Assembly: GCA_963817335.1 (NCBI GenBank)
Contig: CAWFNX010000001.1
Span: 1-64,000 of the forward strand
Origin: AV40 sp963817335
GTDB lineage: Bacteria > Verrucomicrobiota > Verrucomicrobiia > Chthoniobacterales > UBA10450
Length of the DNA stretch: 64,000 bases
Direction: 5' to 3'
Of the stretch, positions 56,097 through 64,000 are shown in pieces. Position 1 is the stretch's first letter, and each line of letters starts with the position of its first letter. The translations under genes and the position numbers were made by a program. The notes under the pieces were generated by a model. The model saw only the letters and a list, made by a program, of their open reading frames with translations, searched no databases and had not been told where the DNA came from.

Positions 56097-57446
56097 ATGA
56101 ACGAAGAAAACCAAAACCAGCCGCCCCTGGAAACCGAATCGACGGCTCCTGCTTCCGAGCAGCGTCGTCCTCGTGGGCGTCGCCGTTATGGACGGCGTCG
56201 CTACTACAACCGCGGCGACCGAAACGATAATTTCAACGAGCCCTACAACGAGCCGCGCGCCGACGGACCCGGCTCCGGCACTGGCGATCCCGTTGGCACT
56301 GAAACTTTGGAAGGCGCGCCTGAGGGCGAGCAAGCCCAGCGGGAACCGGAATTTGGTGAAGGTATCATCGAAATCTCCGGTAAAGGCTTTGGTTTCCTGC
56401 GCGATCCGAAGCGTAATTTCGTTCAAACCCCGCAGGATATTTTTGTGACCCCGGAGATCGTGCGGCGTTTCGCCCTACGTGACGGCATGTGGATTTATGG
56501 CGAAACCCGTAGAGGGAATCGCGGACCGCAGTTAATCAAACTTCTCACCATTAACGGCGAGGATCCGTCGAAATATCAGGGACTGCGCCCATACGAAGAG
56601 CTGACGACGATCAATCCGAACAAGCGAATCAAGCTCGAGACCGTTCCGGATCGTTACACCACCCGCGTCATGGATTTGATGACGCCGCTTGGGATGGGCC
56701 AGCGCGGCCTGATCGTGGCGCCGCCCCGCACCGGCAAAACAACTTTGCTCCATCACATCGCCGATGCGGTGACGAAAAATCATCCCGAGATGAAGCTGAT
56801 TATCCTGCTGGTTGACGAACGGCCGGAGGAGGTCACTGATTTCAAGCGCTCGCATCCGAAAGCGGAAATCATCGCCAGCTCAAACGATAGCGATATCAAG
56901 AGTCATACCCGCATCGCTCAGCTCGCCATCGAGCGCGCCAAACGTTTGGTGGAAGCTGGTCAGCACGTTTTCATTTTACTCGACTCGATCACCCGAACGG
57001 CCCGTGCGTTTAACAACGCGATGTCCGGTGGCGGCCGGACCATGAGCGGCGGTATCGATGCCCGCGCGATGGAGATTCCGAGAAAAATCTTCGCGGCAGC
57101 GCGCAACACGGAGGAGGCCGGATCGCTCACGATCGTGGCTACCGCCTTGATCGAAACCGGCAGCCGAATGGACGAACTGATTTTCCAGGAATTCAAGGGG
57201 ACCGGGAACATGGAGATGGTGCTCGATCGCAAGATCAGCGATCAGCGGATCTATCCGGCGATCGACATTTTCCTTTCCGGAACGCGACGGGAAGAGTTGC
57301 TTCTGCAGCCTTGGGAGCTCGAGAAAATCAATTTGATTCGACGCGGCCTTGCCGGTCATAAGCCGGAAGAGGCGATTCAACGTCTGCTAATGTTCGTGAA
57401 GAAGTTTCCGACCAACGTGCAGATGTTGAAAGAGATCCCGGGCTAG
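56097..57446 (+). CDS. rho: Transcription termination factor Rho
   Basis: The 449-residue hexameric RNA helicase ends transcription at Rho-dependent sites. It has an N-terminal low-complexity extension rich in Arg, Tyr and Glu (about 20-85, with RRPRGRRRYGRRRYY). The RNA-binding cold-shock-like domain follows (GIIEISGKGFGFLRDP), then the ATPase core with Walker A RTGKTT (211-216), Walker B LIILLVDERPEEVTDF, the Q-loop and R-loop SGGGRTMSGGIDARAM, and QEFKGTGNMEMVLDR. The basic N-terminal insert is an accessory RNA-binding region of the kind seen in other high-GC lineages. It starts 71 bases after yebC. Confidence 0.97.
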   Translation: MNEENQNQPPLETESTAPASEQRRPRGRRRYGRRRYYNRGDRNDNFNEPYNEPRADGPGSGTGDPVGTETLEGAPEGEQAQREPEFGEGIIEISGKGFGFLRDPKRNFVQTPQDIFVTPEIVRRFALRDGMWIYGETRRGNRGPQLIKLLTINGEDPSKYQGLRPYEELTTINPNKRIKLETVPDRYTTRVMDLMTPLGMGQRGLIVAPPRTGKTTLLHHIADAVTKNHPEMKLIILLVDERPEEVTDFKRSHPKAEIIASSNDSDIKSHTRIAQLAIERAKRLVEAGQHVFILLDSITRTARAFNNAMSGGGRTMSGGIDARAMEIPRKIFAAARNTEEAGSLTIVATALIETGSRMDELIFQEFKGTGNMEMVLDRKISDQRIYPAIDIFLSGTRREELLLQPWELEKINLIRRGLAGHKPEEAIQRLLMFVKKFPTNVQMLKEIPG

Positions 57447-57450
57447 CAAC

Positions 57451-57534
57451 TTTCGAATTTCGATTGGCGATTTTCGAATCGAAAATCGGGCCAAACCCAT
57501 GCAATCGAAAATCGAAAATCGAGAATCGAAAATA
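57451..57534. repeat. Degenerate ATCGAAA/TTTCGAT repeat between rho and DUF4112 gene
   Basis: TTTCGAATTTCGATTGGCGA with TTTTCGAATCG is followed, in the opposite sense, by copies of ATCGAAA/ATCGAGA. The pattern makes inverted arms. The ATG of the DUF4112 gene lies inside the repeat, so its first 12 or so residues (MQSKIENRESKI) are repeat-encoded. Confidence 0.75.
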
Positions 57535-58038
57535 CTGGAGTGGGAATTGCTCCCTCCGGAGGAGCGAAAGCACCGGCGCAGTTCAATCGAATCCGTTTTC
57601 CGACTGGTCTCCGTGGTTATGGATCGATTGATCAAGATTCCAGGATTGAAGAAACGCCTCGGCCTCAACCCGCTGGTCGATCTTGTCCCGGGGTTTGGCG
57701 ACATAGCTGCCGCGGCGGTTTCAGTGTCGGTTCTGGTTTACGGCATTCGTCGTGGCGTTCCGAAGATATTACTTGGCCGGATGGCCCTCAACGTTCTGAT
57801 CAATGAGCTCGTCGGCATCATTCCAATTGTCGGGTCCATTTTTGCGTTTTGGTTCACCGCAAATACTCGCAACTACGAATTAGTTCGCCAGCATCTTGAT
57901 ACGCCGCTCCGCTCGACAAAGGGTGATAAGTTTTTCGTCGCCCTGATTCTCGGCCTGGTCATCCTGGTTGTTCTCTGCGGAGTCGTGGCAACGTTTTTAA
58001 TTTTGCGGGAGCTCGCAAAGTTGCTGATGGGCGTTTAA
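57499..58038 (+). CDS. DUF4112 family membrane protein
   Basis: The 179-residue protein matches DUF4112: IESVFRLVSVVMDRLIKIPG, LGLNPLVDLVPGFGDIAAAAVSVSVLVYGIRRGVP and LINELVGIIPIVGSIFAFWFTANTRNYELV, with a further helix near the C-terminus. About three membrane segments are predicted. Function is unknown. The first dozen residues come from a degenerate repeat, and the true start might be a later codon, though no better ATG precedes the conserved part. Its stop overlaps the convergent glnE stop by 4 bases. Confidence 0.85.
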   Translation: MQSKIENRESKILEWELLPPEERKHRRSSIESVFRLVSVVMDRLIKIPGLKKRLGLNPLVDLVPGFGDIAAAAVSVSVLVYGIRRGVPKILLGRMALNVLINELVGIIPIVGSIFAFWFTANTRNYELVRQHLDTPLRSTKGDKFFVALILGLVILVVLCGVVATFLILRELAKLLMGV

Positions 58039-60761
58039 TTGATTCGCGACTTAACATGTCGCTCATAGAGCGCGTGAATCGCCTCCCGTGCGGCGTGGTA
58101 GTCGCTTACAAACGTGTCGGCCACTTTGTAGCCGAGCCATTGCGATAATTTTGCCTGTTCCTCCGATGTCGCGGGTAGTCCTGCGACATTTTTGTTTTCA
58201 AATCGACGAAGAGCCACTTCAATCCGCCGGAGGAAATTGTAACTCTCGGTAGCTCGGGGACCGTCGTGGTTCGAGATCGCGCTGTTCTCCACTAAGCGCG
58301 CGACCGCCAATTCGAAGTTCGGCTCCCAGATCCCGGCCCGCATTTGCAAGGCTTGGACCAGAAACTCGGCTTCAATCATTCCGCCAATGCCTGTCTTGAA
58401 GTCGAGAAATCCATTGCCGCTCCCGCGTTCGCGGTGAATGCGCTCAAGCATGCCATCGATCTTCGCGAAGAGATCCGATTGTTGGCCCACCTTGTGCCAA
58501 ATCGTTTGGATGCTGTCGAGATAGGCCGCCTGCAATGGTCCGGTGATTGGTCGTGCTCGGGTCAGGGCTTGGATTTCCCATAACTGAGCACGATCTCGAT
58601 AATACGATTCGTATGCGGCCAGTGGCGCGACCAGCGCGCCTTTTTCGCCATCGGGACGAAGGCGCGCATCCAGCGACGCAATCATTCCTTCCGAGCTCGG
58701 TTGCGTAATTGCAGTGATCAGGTTCTGGGCCGGGCGAGTATCGTCGCCAATAAAAATTACATCCAGATCCGCCCCGTAATTCAATTCGCATCCGCCAAAT
58801 TTCCCCAGCGCGATAATGGTTAGGTGCTCTCCGCCGAGCAGTTGGTTTGTGAAACTGACGCACGCTTCGGCGAGGTCGGACAATTCTGCGAATATTGTGG
58901 ACGGCTTGGCGACGCCAAGAACGTCACGCATGATGATTCGCAAGGTCTGCCGTTGCCGGTAGGCCCGGATCGACTCGAGGTTGGTCGCGCTGGCTCCGAA
59001 GGAGCGAAGCCGGGTAAAATGTTCCGCAACGGAACGCGGCTGGTTGAAACTCTTGTCCCGGGTGATCTCCTCAAGCAGCTGGGGCCGACGAATCAACAAG
59101 TCGGCTGCAAATCGGCTTCGATCAAAGGTCTTGGTTACAAGTTCGAGCAATGTTGGATTGGTGGCCAACAATTCAAAAAGCAAGCCTCGCAAACCATAGG
59201 CCTCGACGAAGCGAACGAATTGGTTCAGAGTCGCATCCGGGTCGGCGGTTTTTCCGATTTGGGCAAGCAGCGCAGGGCGCAGTTTTGCGAAGATCTGTTT
59301 TGTCCGCGGGGCGATGTGCGATGCCGAAGTTGGTTTCAATAAATCGCTTAGCGATCGAGCAACCGCCTTTTCGTCTTTAAAGTTTGTTAAATCGAGTTGG
59401 GTTGTTTCCGGAGGGCGGCCCGTGACAACTCGATCGAAAATCGATCGCACTCTCTGCATCGTGTTTTGCAGCTGCGCGGTGAACTTCCTACTCGATTCAA
59501 AACCAAGACTATGCGCCAGCATTTCCACCGCCGACGGATCGCGTGGAACTGTATGGGTTTGTTGTTCCGCTTCGATTTGCAAACGGTGCTCGACCTGGCG
59601 AAAAAAACGGTAGGCCCGATCAAGGTCGAGTACTTCGGCGCGCTGAATGAGTTCAAGGCGGCCCAATTCTGCCAGCGCCCTCAGGGTATTCGTTTCCTGG
59701 AGAAAAGCGTGACGCCCGCCATGTATGAATTGCAATGTCTGCACCACGAATTCAATCTCACGAATTCCGCCGCGGCCGAGTTTGACGTCTCGCTCGAGAT
59801 CTTCGGCGGCATCATGTTCGATCCGGCGCTTGATCCCGGCAATTTCGTTAAGCAGATCCGGCGTCGGACTCCGCGGATAGATGAACGGTTGATGTTGACG
59901 CAAGAATTCATAGGCCAGCTCACGACTGCCTCCGACGCCGCGCGCTTTGATCAAGGCGATACGCTCCCAGGTTTCACCAAATCCCGCGTAGTAATTTTCC
60001 ATGCTTTCGAGGGAGCGGGCGAGCGGGCCGGCCGATCCTTCCGGTCGTAGTCGAAGATCGACTCGAAAGAGCGCGCCCTCGGAATCGGGTGTCGAAAATG
60101 TCTCCAAAATTTTCTCGGCCAATCGGTTGAACCATTGATGGTTTGACAGCCGTGGCGACACTTCGCCTTCTTCTGTGTAGAGAAAGATTAAATCGACGTC
60201 GGAACTGTGGTTCAGTTCGCGTCCGCCCAACTTTCCCAGGGCCAGCACTGCGAACTCGGCCGCAGGCGAGCCGAGTGACTCGCGCAGTTTGGAATTCCAG
60301 TGAGCGAATACTTCACGAATGCAAATCTCGGCAACCAGTGACAACTCGGCGGTTGTTTCTTCGAGGTCCGCCGCGTTTGCCAGTTCCCGCAGCGCGATCC
60401 GAGTCATCTCGTGGCTTTTCCAGCGTCGCAGAACTCGAAAGTTGTCGGCCGCAATATTGTCCTTATCCAGTCGGTCGAGTGCGCCCGTCATTTCGGAGCG
60501 GCTTCGTCCGCGAGTGCAAGTTTCAGGCTCGGCAAGCCAGAGCAATAGCTCCGGATTGCGGACGATCCGGGCTACCGAGATGCTTGAGAACGCTAGAAGA
60601 TGGAGCAGCGCGTTCTCCCCGGGCGGGAAATTTTCGACGAGTGCTTGCAGCGAAGGATAATCTGCCGGCCAGACTTCGTTTATTTGGATCAGTGCGGCTT
60701 TGGCCTGCACCGGATTCAATGATCCGGCCGACTTCTTGTCGATCCAATCGGTGCTTTCCAT
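58035..60761 (-). CDS. glnE: Bifunctional glutamine synthetase adenylyltransferase/deadenylylase
   Basis: The 908-residue enzyme adenylylates and deadenylylates glutamine synthetase according to PII state. It has two nucleotidyltransferase halves, each with the G-G-x9-D-x-D signature: ALGKLGGRELNHSSDVDLIFL (Asp188, Asp190) and ALGKFGGCELNYGADLDVIFI (about 645-666). Both are intact, so both activities should be present. Conserved segments GGIREIEFVVQTLQFIHGG and GGMIEAEFLVQALQMRAG follow each half. Length is slightly under the usual 945. GlnA and glnB are not in the window. It lies downstream of the rhomboid gene on the same strand and is convergent with the DUF4112 gene. Confidence 0.96.
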   Translation of the reverse strand: MESTDWIDKKSAGSLNPVQAKAALIQINEVWPADYPSLQALVENFPPGENALLHLLAFSSISVARIVRNPELLLWLAEPETCTRGRSRSEMTGALDRLDKDNIAADNFRVLRRWKSHEMTRIALRELANAADLEETTAELSLVAEICIREVFAHWNSKLRESLGSPAAEFAVLALGKLGGRELNHSSDVDLIFLYTEEGEVSPRLSNHQWFNRLAEKILETFSTPDSEGALFRVDLRLRPEGSAGPLARSLESMENYYAGFGETWERIALIKARGVGGSRELAYEFLRQHQPFIYPRSPTPDLLNEIAGIKRRIEHDAAEDLERDVKLGRGGIREIEFVVQTLQFIHGGRHAFLQETNTLRALAELGRLELIQRAEVLDLDRAYRFFRQVEHRLQIEAEQQTHTVPRDPSAVEMLAHSLGFESSRKFTAQLQNTMQRVRSIFDRVVTGRPPETTQLDLTNFKDEKAVARSLSDLLKPTSASHIAPRTKQIFAKLRPALLAQIGKTADPDATLNQFVRFVEAYGLRGLLFELLATNPTLLELVTKTFDRSRFAADLLIRRPQLLEEITRDKSFNQPRSVAEHFTRLRSFGASATNLESIRAYRQRQTLRIIMRDVLGVAKPSTIFAELSDLAEACVSFTNQLLGGEHLTIIALGKFGGCELNYGADLDVIFIGDDTRPAQNLITAITQPSSEGMIASLDARLRPDGEKGALVAPLAAYESYYRDRAQLWEIQALTRARPITGPLQAAYLDSIQTIWHKVGQQSDLFAKIDGMLERIHRERGSGNGFLDFKTGIGGMIEAEFLVQALQMRAGIWEPNFELAVARLVENSAISNHDGPRATESYNFLRRIEVALRRFENKNVAGLPATSEEQAKLSQWLGYKVADTFVSDYHAAREAIHALYERHVKSRIN

Positions 60762-60827
60762 TACGCGGAAGATGCCGCGAAACCGGACTAATTTCTAATG
60801 GATCGCGTTGCGGATTTCGCGAACGGA

Positions 60828-61667
60828 TCAGCCGGCTTTTTCGCGGACCCGGGCGAGGATGCGTCGCTCGGCCCGACTTAGACTGCCGATTCCATTGCGC
60901 GAAATCTTGTCCAGAAGGGGATTGACCTCAGTCTCGATGAACTCGTCGAAAGTCATTCGGTCAATGCGCTGGGCCAGGGCGCGCCGCTGCCACAACTTTC
61001 TCTCAAACCATGAAGGATGGCCAAATCCCAGAAGATGGACGTAGAGCCAGCCTGCAAACATGCCTCCTGGAATTGCGCTGTGGGTCAGCGCGCCATGGCG
61101 GTCCACCACCAGCATTACCAGGCTTAAGAACATCACGGCAAAGGCAAGGTGTTTCGCCTTGAGGCGCACCGCAAAAAATCGGGATTGCCAGGCGACGAAC
61201 TCCAGCTCGGGCAAGATTGTGGCATATGCAATGAGAACGGCCGCCACTCCGCCGCTGGCGCCATACAGAGCGGCTTGCGACGGCATTAAGAACAAATGCC
61301 CGAGCTCGCCGCAAAAGGCGCCGCCAAGGAATAAATAGAAAAAATGCCGTTGTCCGAGAATTGATTCTATGTCGCGGCCGAGCAAGTAGAGCACGACAAT
61401 GTTCCCAAGAAAATGCCACGGACTTCCATAAAGCAGCGGAGCGGTGATGAATTGCCACGAATATGCATCGAGAATTCCGCGATTGCTCAAGGCCAGGTAG
61501 TCACGAACGAATCCGGGTTGCGCCGACCCGAGAAATAATTGGAACACGAATGCTCCGGCGCTAACGCTGACCAGCGCCAGCACGACAATGTGCCTTTTTT
61601 GTGACCACGGCCGCCCTACGGCCGATCGTTTATCCCGCGACAACCGCACCTGAAGAGGGTATCGCAA
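60828..61667 (-). CDS. Rhomboid family intramembrane serine protease
   Basis: The product (279 residues from the TTG at 61667) has six or more membrane helices. The catalytic serine is Ser138 in YGASGGVAAVLIAY and the histidine is His196 in ALTHSAIPGGMFAGW. The L1 loop region has TAPLLYGSPWHFLGNIVVLYLLG. A cytoplasmic C-terminal domain of about 65 residues rich in Arg/Glu follows. The N-terminus is uncertain: no ATG is available, a GTG at 61649 is an alternative, and the segment SAVGRPWSQ is encoded by a GGCCG-type palindrome. It lies 37 bases after the lipid kinase gene. Confidence 0.88.
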   Translation of the reverse strand: MRYPLQVRLSRDKRSAVGRPWSQKRHIVVLALVSVSAGAFVFQLFLGSAQPGFVRDYLALSNRGILDAYSWQFITAPLLYGSPWHFLGNIVVLYLLGRDIESILGQRHFFYLFLGGAFCGELGHLFLMPSQAALYGASGGVAAVLIAYATILPELEFVAWQSRFFAVRLKAKHLAFAVMFLSLVMLVVDRHGALTHSAIPGGMFAGWLYVHLLGFGHPSWFERKLWQRRALAQRIDRMTFDEFIETEVNPLLDKISRNGIGSLSRAERRILARVREKAG

Positions 61668-61704
61668 TGCGATTTTATTGTCAGCAGAATTGACGATGTC
61701 GATC

Positions 61705-62568
61705 CTACTGAGGGGTGAGAACGCGAAGAAAGCGCTGTTGCAGGGAGAATTCTACCGGACAGTTTCCCACCAATTCGCCGTCGAGCTCGACTGGCACGGT
61801 TTGATCGCTTTCGACACGGAGCTGGCGGGTTTGGAAATATTCGACTTCTGGGACGCGGATTTCAGAGCTGAATACGACATCCTGGAGATACTTGATCATT
61901 TCAAGATAACCGAGACGCTTGAAAACAATCACATCGAAAAGGCCATCATCGAGCGCAGCGTGTTTGAAGAATGGAAACGGACCGCCGTACAAACGTCCGT
62001 TCCCGACGAGAACGAACGAGCCTTCGTCAATCAGCGCGTCTTCCGATTGAATGAATAACCGCGGCGGTTGGCGTGCGGCAATTTGGGCGGCGGAGATCAA
62101 ATAACTGAGCGGTCCAAAGTTACGCTTCAATTGGGTGCTGGTCTCTTTCACCACCTGGGCATCAAGCCCGACCCCCGCCAGTTGAACGAAGAATTTCTGG
62201 TTTGCCTTTGGGAGATCAACCGTTCGGGTGTGCTGGCCTTGCACGATATCCCAGCAGCCTTCGAGGTTGTGCACGGGAAGGCCAAGTTCGGTTGCGAAAA
62301 CGTTCATCGTGCCGATCGGCAGCAGACCGAGAGTAGCTTGGGAACCGGCCAGACCGTTAACGACTTCGTTGATTGTGCCATCCCCTCCCGCGGCCACTAT
62401 TTTCTCGAAGCCTTCCTCGACGCCGCGCCGGGCCATTGACTCGGCCTCGCCGATATGGGTTGTGGCGCAGACTACACAGTTTCGGGCCATGGATTCGACC
62501 CGGGCCCGCAGGCGCTGCGCTCGCTCGCTGCGGGCAGCCGGATTCAAGATGATGAGCGTGCTACTCAT
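61705..62568 (-). CDS. Diacylglycerol/lipid kinase family protein
   Basis: The 287-residue protein belongs to the YegS/DagK/sphingosine-kinase-like group. It has LIILNPAA at the N-terminus, the nucleotide motif AAGGDGTINEVVNGL (GGDGT at 61-65), LLPIGTMNVFATELGLP and the LVGNGRLYGGPFPFF strand, then a C-terminal beta-sandwich. It phosphorylates diacylglycerol or a related lipid at the membrane. No helix anchors are present, unlike the small DgkA family. It heads a minus-strand group with rhomboid and glnE and is divergent from the AsmA-like gene at 62624. Confidence 0.9.
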   Translation of the reverse strand: MSSTLIILNPAARSERAQRLRARVESMARNCVVCATTHIGEAESMARRGVEEGFEKIVAAGGDGTINEVVNGLAGSQATLGLLPIGTMNVFATELGLPVHNLEGCWDIVQGQHTRTVDLPKANQKFFVQLAGVGLDAQVVKETSTQLKRNFGPLSYLISAAQIAARQPPRLFIQSEDALIDEGSFVLVGNGRLYGGPFPFFKHAALDDGLFDVIVFKRLGYLEMIKYLQDVVFSSEIRVPEVEYFQTRQLRVESDQTVPVELDGELVGNCPVEFSLQQRFLRVLTPQ

Positions 62569-62623
62569 CCCAGCCGTTCTGCTTTCATCTTTTCTTCAAA
62601 CATGCCCTGCGTAACGTCTTCCG

Positions 62624-64000
62624 GTGCAAAAACTGGGCCGCCTGATCCTGATTCTAATTGGGGGACTGCTAATCCTCGGGACCGTGGCCCTGCTTGCGGT
62701 GAATTTGTATGTGCAATCGGAAGGGACACAAGCCCGGATTCAGCGCGAACTCCGACAGCGATTTGGCGCAAACCTGAATATTGGACGGGTAAGTGTCACG
62801 CCTTGGAGCGGGGTAAAGCTAAGCGGTATCACGATTGCCCAGGGGCCGAAAGCCGCCGCGAATTTCCTGGAGGCTGAAAATTTCGGCCTGCGAATCGCAT
62901 TCCTTTCTCTGTTTTCTAATCGGTTGGTTTTCAAAGAAGTTTCGTTGGTCAGACCCAATGTGGTGTGGCCGCAGAACGCAGCCGGGAAATGGAGGTTGCC
63001 GGATCTACGGGTAGAACGACATCCGGAAAAGAAGCGCGCCGCAATGGCCACTCCCGAAGTCACTCCAACTCAAGAGGGCGTAAGCGAATCGCCGCCCGTT
63101 GAATCCGCTTCACCGGCCTCCACAATCCCGCCAAAGCTTCAGCCCGAGAGTAAACTGAAATCGGCCGCCGAGTTCGCGTCGGAAATCCACAAGATCAGTC
63201 TGGTTGACGGAAATTTTCGATTTCTTGATCGCTCCAATGGCCTGGTCGCGAATTTTGAAGGCGTCGGATTTCGAGCGAACTTGATTAACGCTTCCACGCT
63301 GCATGGCAATGCGCGGGTAGCGAAGGTTTCCCTGCGCGACCGGCTTTTCCTCGAGCAGCTGAAATCTCCGGTCCGATATGATGCCGACGGCCTGAATCTC
63401 GCGCAAATATCAGCTCACGTCGGTAGTGGCGACATTTCAGGTAAATTTTCGATTGATCCAGAGACTGATGAGTCGCCTTTCCACCTGGAAATGAAATTCC
63501 GCGGCGTTCAGGCCGACCAGGTTATCGCCGAAGCGGGAGGTCCAAGCGGCGTTCTTCAGGGAAAGCTGGAGGGGACCCTTGAGGCCGACGGAAAAACGAC
63601 CGACCCGGACGCGCTGAGCGGCGCTGGTGAAGTCGTTTTGCACGACGGCCAGCTCCGACAATACGATCTGCTGGTCGCGTTGGGGCAGATTTTCCAAATC
63701 GAAGAGTTGACCCAGCTGCACCTGGAGCAGGCTGACGCCAAGTACCGTCTTTCTCCGGGGGTTGTGAACGTGGACCAACTCAATTTGCGGTCGGCAAATA
63801 TCCGGCTTTCTGCGACTGGAACGGTTAGTTTTCGCGGGAAACTGCATCTAAAATCGCGCCTCGCTATTAACGAGAAAATTCGGTCGCAACTATTCAAACC
63901 ATTGCGAGCAAACTTTCAGCCAACCGAAGACCCCGGGTACTCCGCGGTTGATTTCGAAGTCGTGGGAACACTGGAGAGACCGAAAACGAACCTCGTTGAA
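62624..64000 (+). CDS. AsmA-like envelope protein, 5' part (runs off the window)
   Basis: An open frame of 459 codons starts at GTG 62624 and continues past the window end. The product begins with a membrane helix (LGRLILILIGGLLILGTVALLAVNLYV), then the AsmA-type N-terminal pattern FGANLNIGRVSVTPWSGVKLSGITIAQ and EVSLVRPNVVWPQNAAGKW. A Pro/Glu-rich linker (about 150-185) is followed by long beta-strand repeats (KISLVDGNFRFLDRSNG, VHLHDGQLRQYD-like). Members of this group are envelope proteins implicated in lipid transport. It resembles the gene at 18573-20963. No ATG fits this frame near the start, and the ribosome site is weak. Confidence 0.82.
   Translation, partial: MQKLGRLILILIGGLLILGTVALLAVNLYVQSEGTQARIQRELRQRFGANLNIGRVSVTPWSGVKLSGITIAQGPKAAANFLEAENFGLRIAFLSLFSNRLVFKEVSLVRPNVVWPQNAAGKWRLPDLRVERHPEKKRAAMATPEVTPTQEGVSESPPVESASPASTIPPKLQPESKLKSAAEFASEIHKISLVDGNFRFLDRSNGLVANFEGVGFRANLINASTLHGNARVAKVSLRDRLFLEQLKSPVRYDADGLNLAQISAHVGSGDISGKFSIDPETDESPFHLEMKFRGVQADQVIAEAGGPSGVLQGKLEGTLEADGKTTDPDALSGAGEVVLHDGQLRQYDLLVALGQIFQIEELTQLHLEQADAKYRLSPGVVNVDQLNLRSANIRLSATGTVSFRGKLHLKSRLAINEKIRSQLFKPLRANFQPTEDPGYSAVDFEVVGTLERPKTNLVE

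Overview
The window looks like a chromosomal segment from a soil-type Verrucomicrobiota bacterium, most likely a Chthoniobacterales/Spartobacteria relative. This is an inference from gene content and not from a marker search. It rests on the long, three-domain form of IspG (shared with Chlamydiae), a GC-leaning genome with many GTG/TTG starts, large secreted beta-propeller proteins, a sugar dehydrogenase with a dockerin-like tail, and an unusual load of degenerate short tandem repeats between and inside genes. I see no transposase, phage, CRISPR array or rRNA gene. The one RNA gene is the 3' part of tRNA-Leu(UAG) at the left edge.

Layout. 1-3.4 kb: tRNA-Leu end, a 1-Cys peroxiredoxin, a TPMT-type methyltransferase and a PQQ-type sugar dehydrogenase with dockerin-like repeats. 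3.4-7.8 kb (minus): an AMP-forming ligase, a double-REC/DUF4388 regulator and a ROK sugar kinase. 7.8-11.9 kb (plus): rpmE-prfA-prmC-murA-DUF4870. 11.9-18.5 kb: endonuclease IV, two esterases, accA and a LysM protein with a decayed L,D-transpeptidase-like domain, then DUF2007 and DUF420 proteins. 18.5-22.6 kb: an AsmA-like protein, an ATP-grasp protein and a small exported protein. 22.8-26.8 kb: a giant exported propeller protein with a recent internal duplication and Pro/Thr repeats. 26.9-30.3 kb (plus): a tight operon of a GCS2-type carboxylate-amine ligase, an M29 aminopeptidase and a second ATP-grasp-like protein. 30.3-38 kb (minus): a long co-directional run made of GT-C transferase, DxDD-bearing toroid protein, UbiA prenyltransferase and GT-C transferase, followed by kbl, GNAT, DUF3303 and OsmC genes. 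38.3-43.5 kb: a second propeller protein, a 3D-domain lipoprotein and tdh. 43.7-49.4 kb (plus): cdsA-dxr-rseP-ybjQ-ispG. 49.5-53.2 kb: a small exported protein and a third propeller protein. 53.3-58 kb (plus): typA, yebC, rho and a DUF4112 gene. 58-62.6 kb (minus): lipid kinase, rhomboid and glnE. From 62.6 kb: an AsmA-like gene that runs off the window.

How the parts work together. The housekeeping blocks cover translation termination (prfA, prmC), cell wall (murA), isoprenoid precursors (dxr, ispG), phospholipid and fatty acid synthesis (cdsA, accA), threonine breakdown (tdh and kbl, not adjacent), transcription termination (rho) and nitrogen control (glnE). Two operons are not explained by a pathway I recognise. 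The GT-C/toroid/UbiA/GT-C set could build or glycosylate a prenyl lipid. The GCS2/M29/ATP-grasp set could make and recycle a small gamma-glutamyl-type peptide. These are the best candidates here for undescribed biology.

The third theme is repeats. At least five families of roughly 7-12 bp degenerate tandem repeats lie between genes, and some lie in frame inside ispG (twice) and prmC and at the N-termini of nfo and the DUF4112 protein. Separately there are REP/REPIN-like hairpins with GTAG or GTGG heads, one of which supplies the stop codon of nfo.
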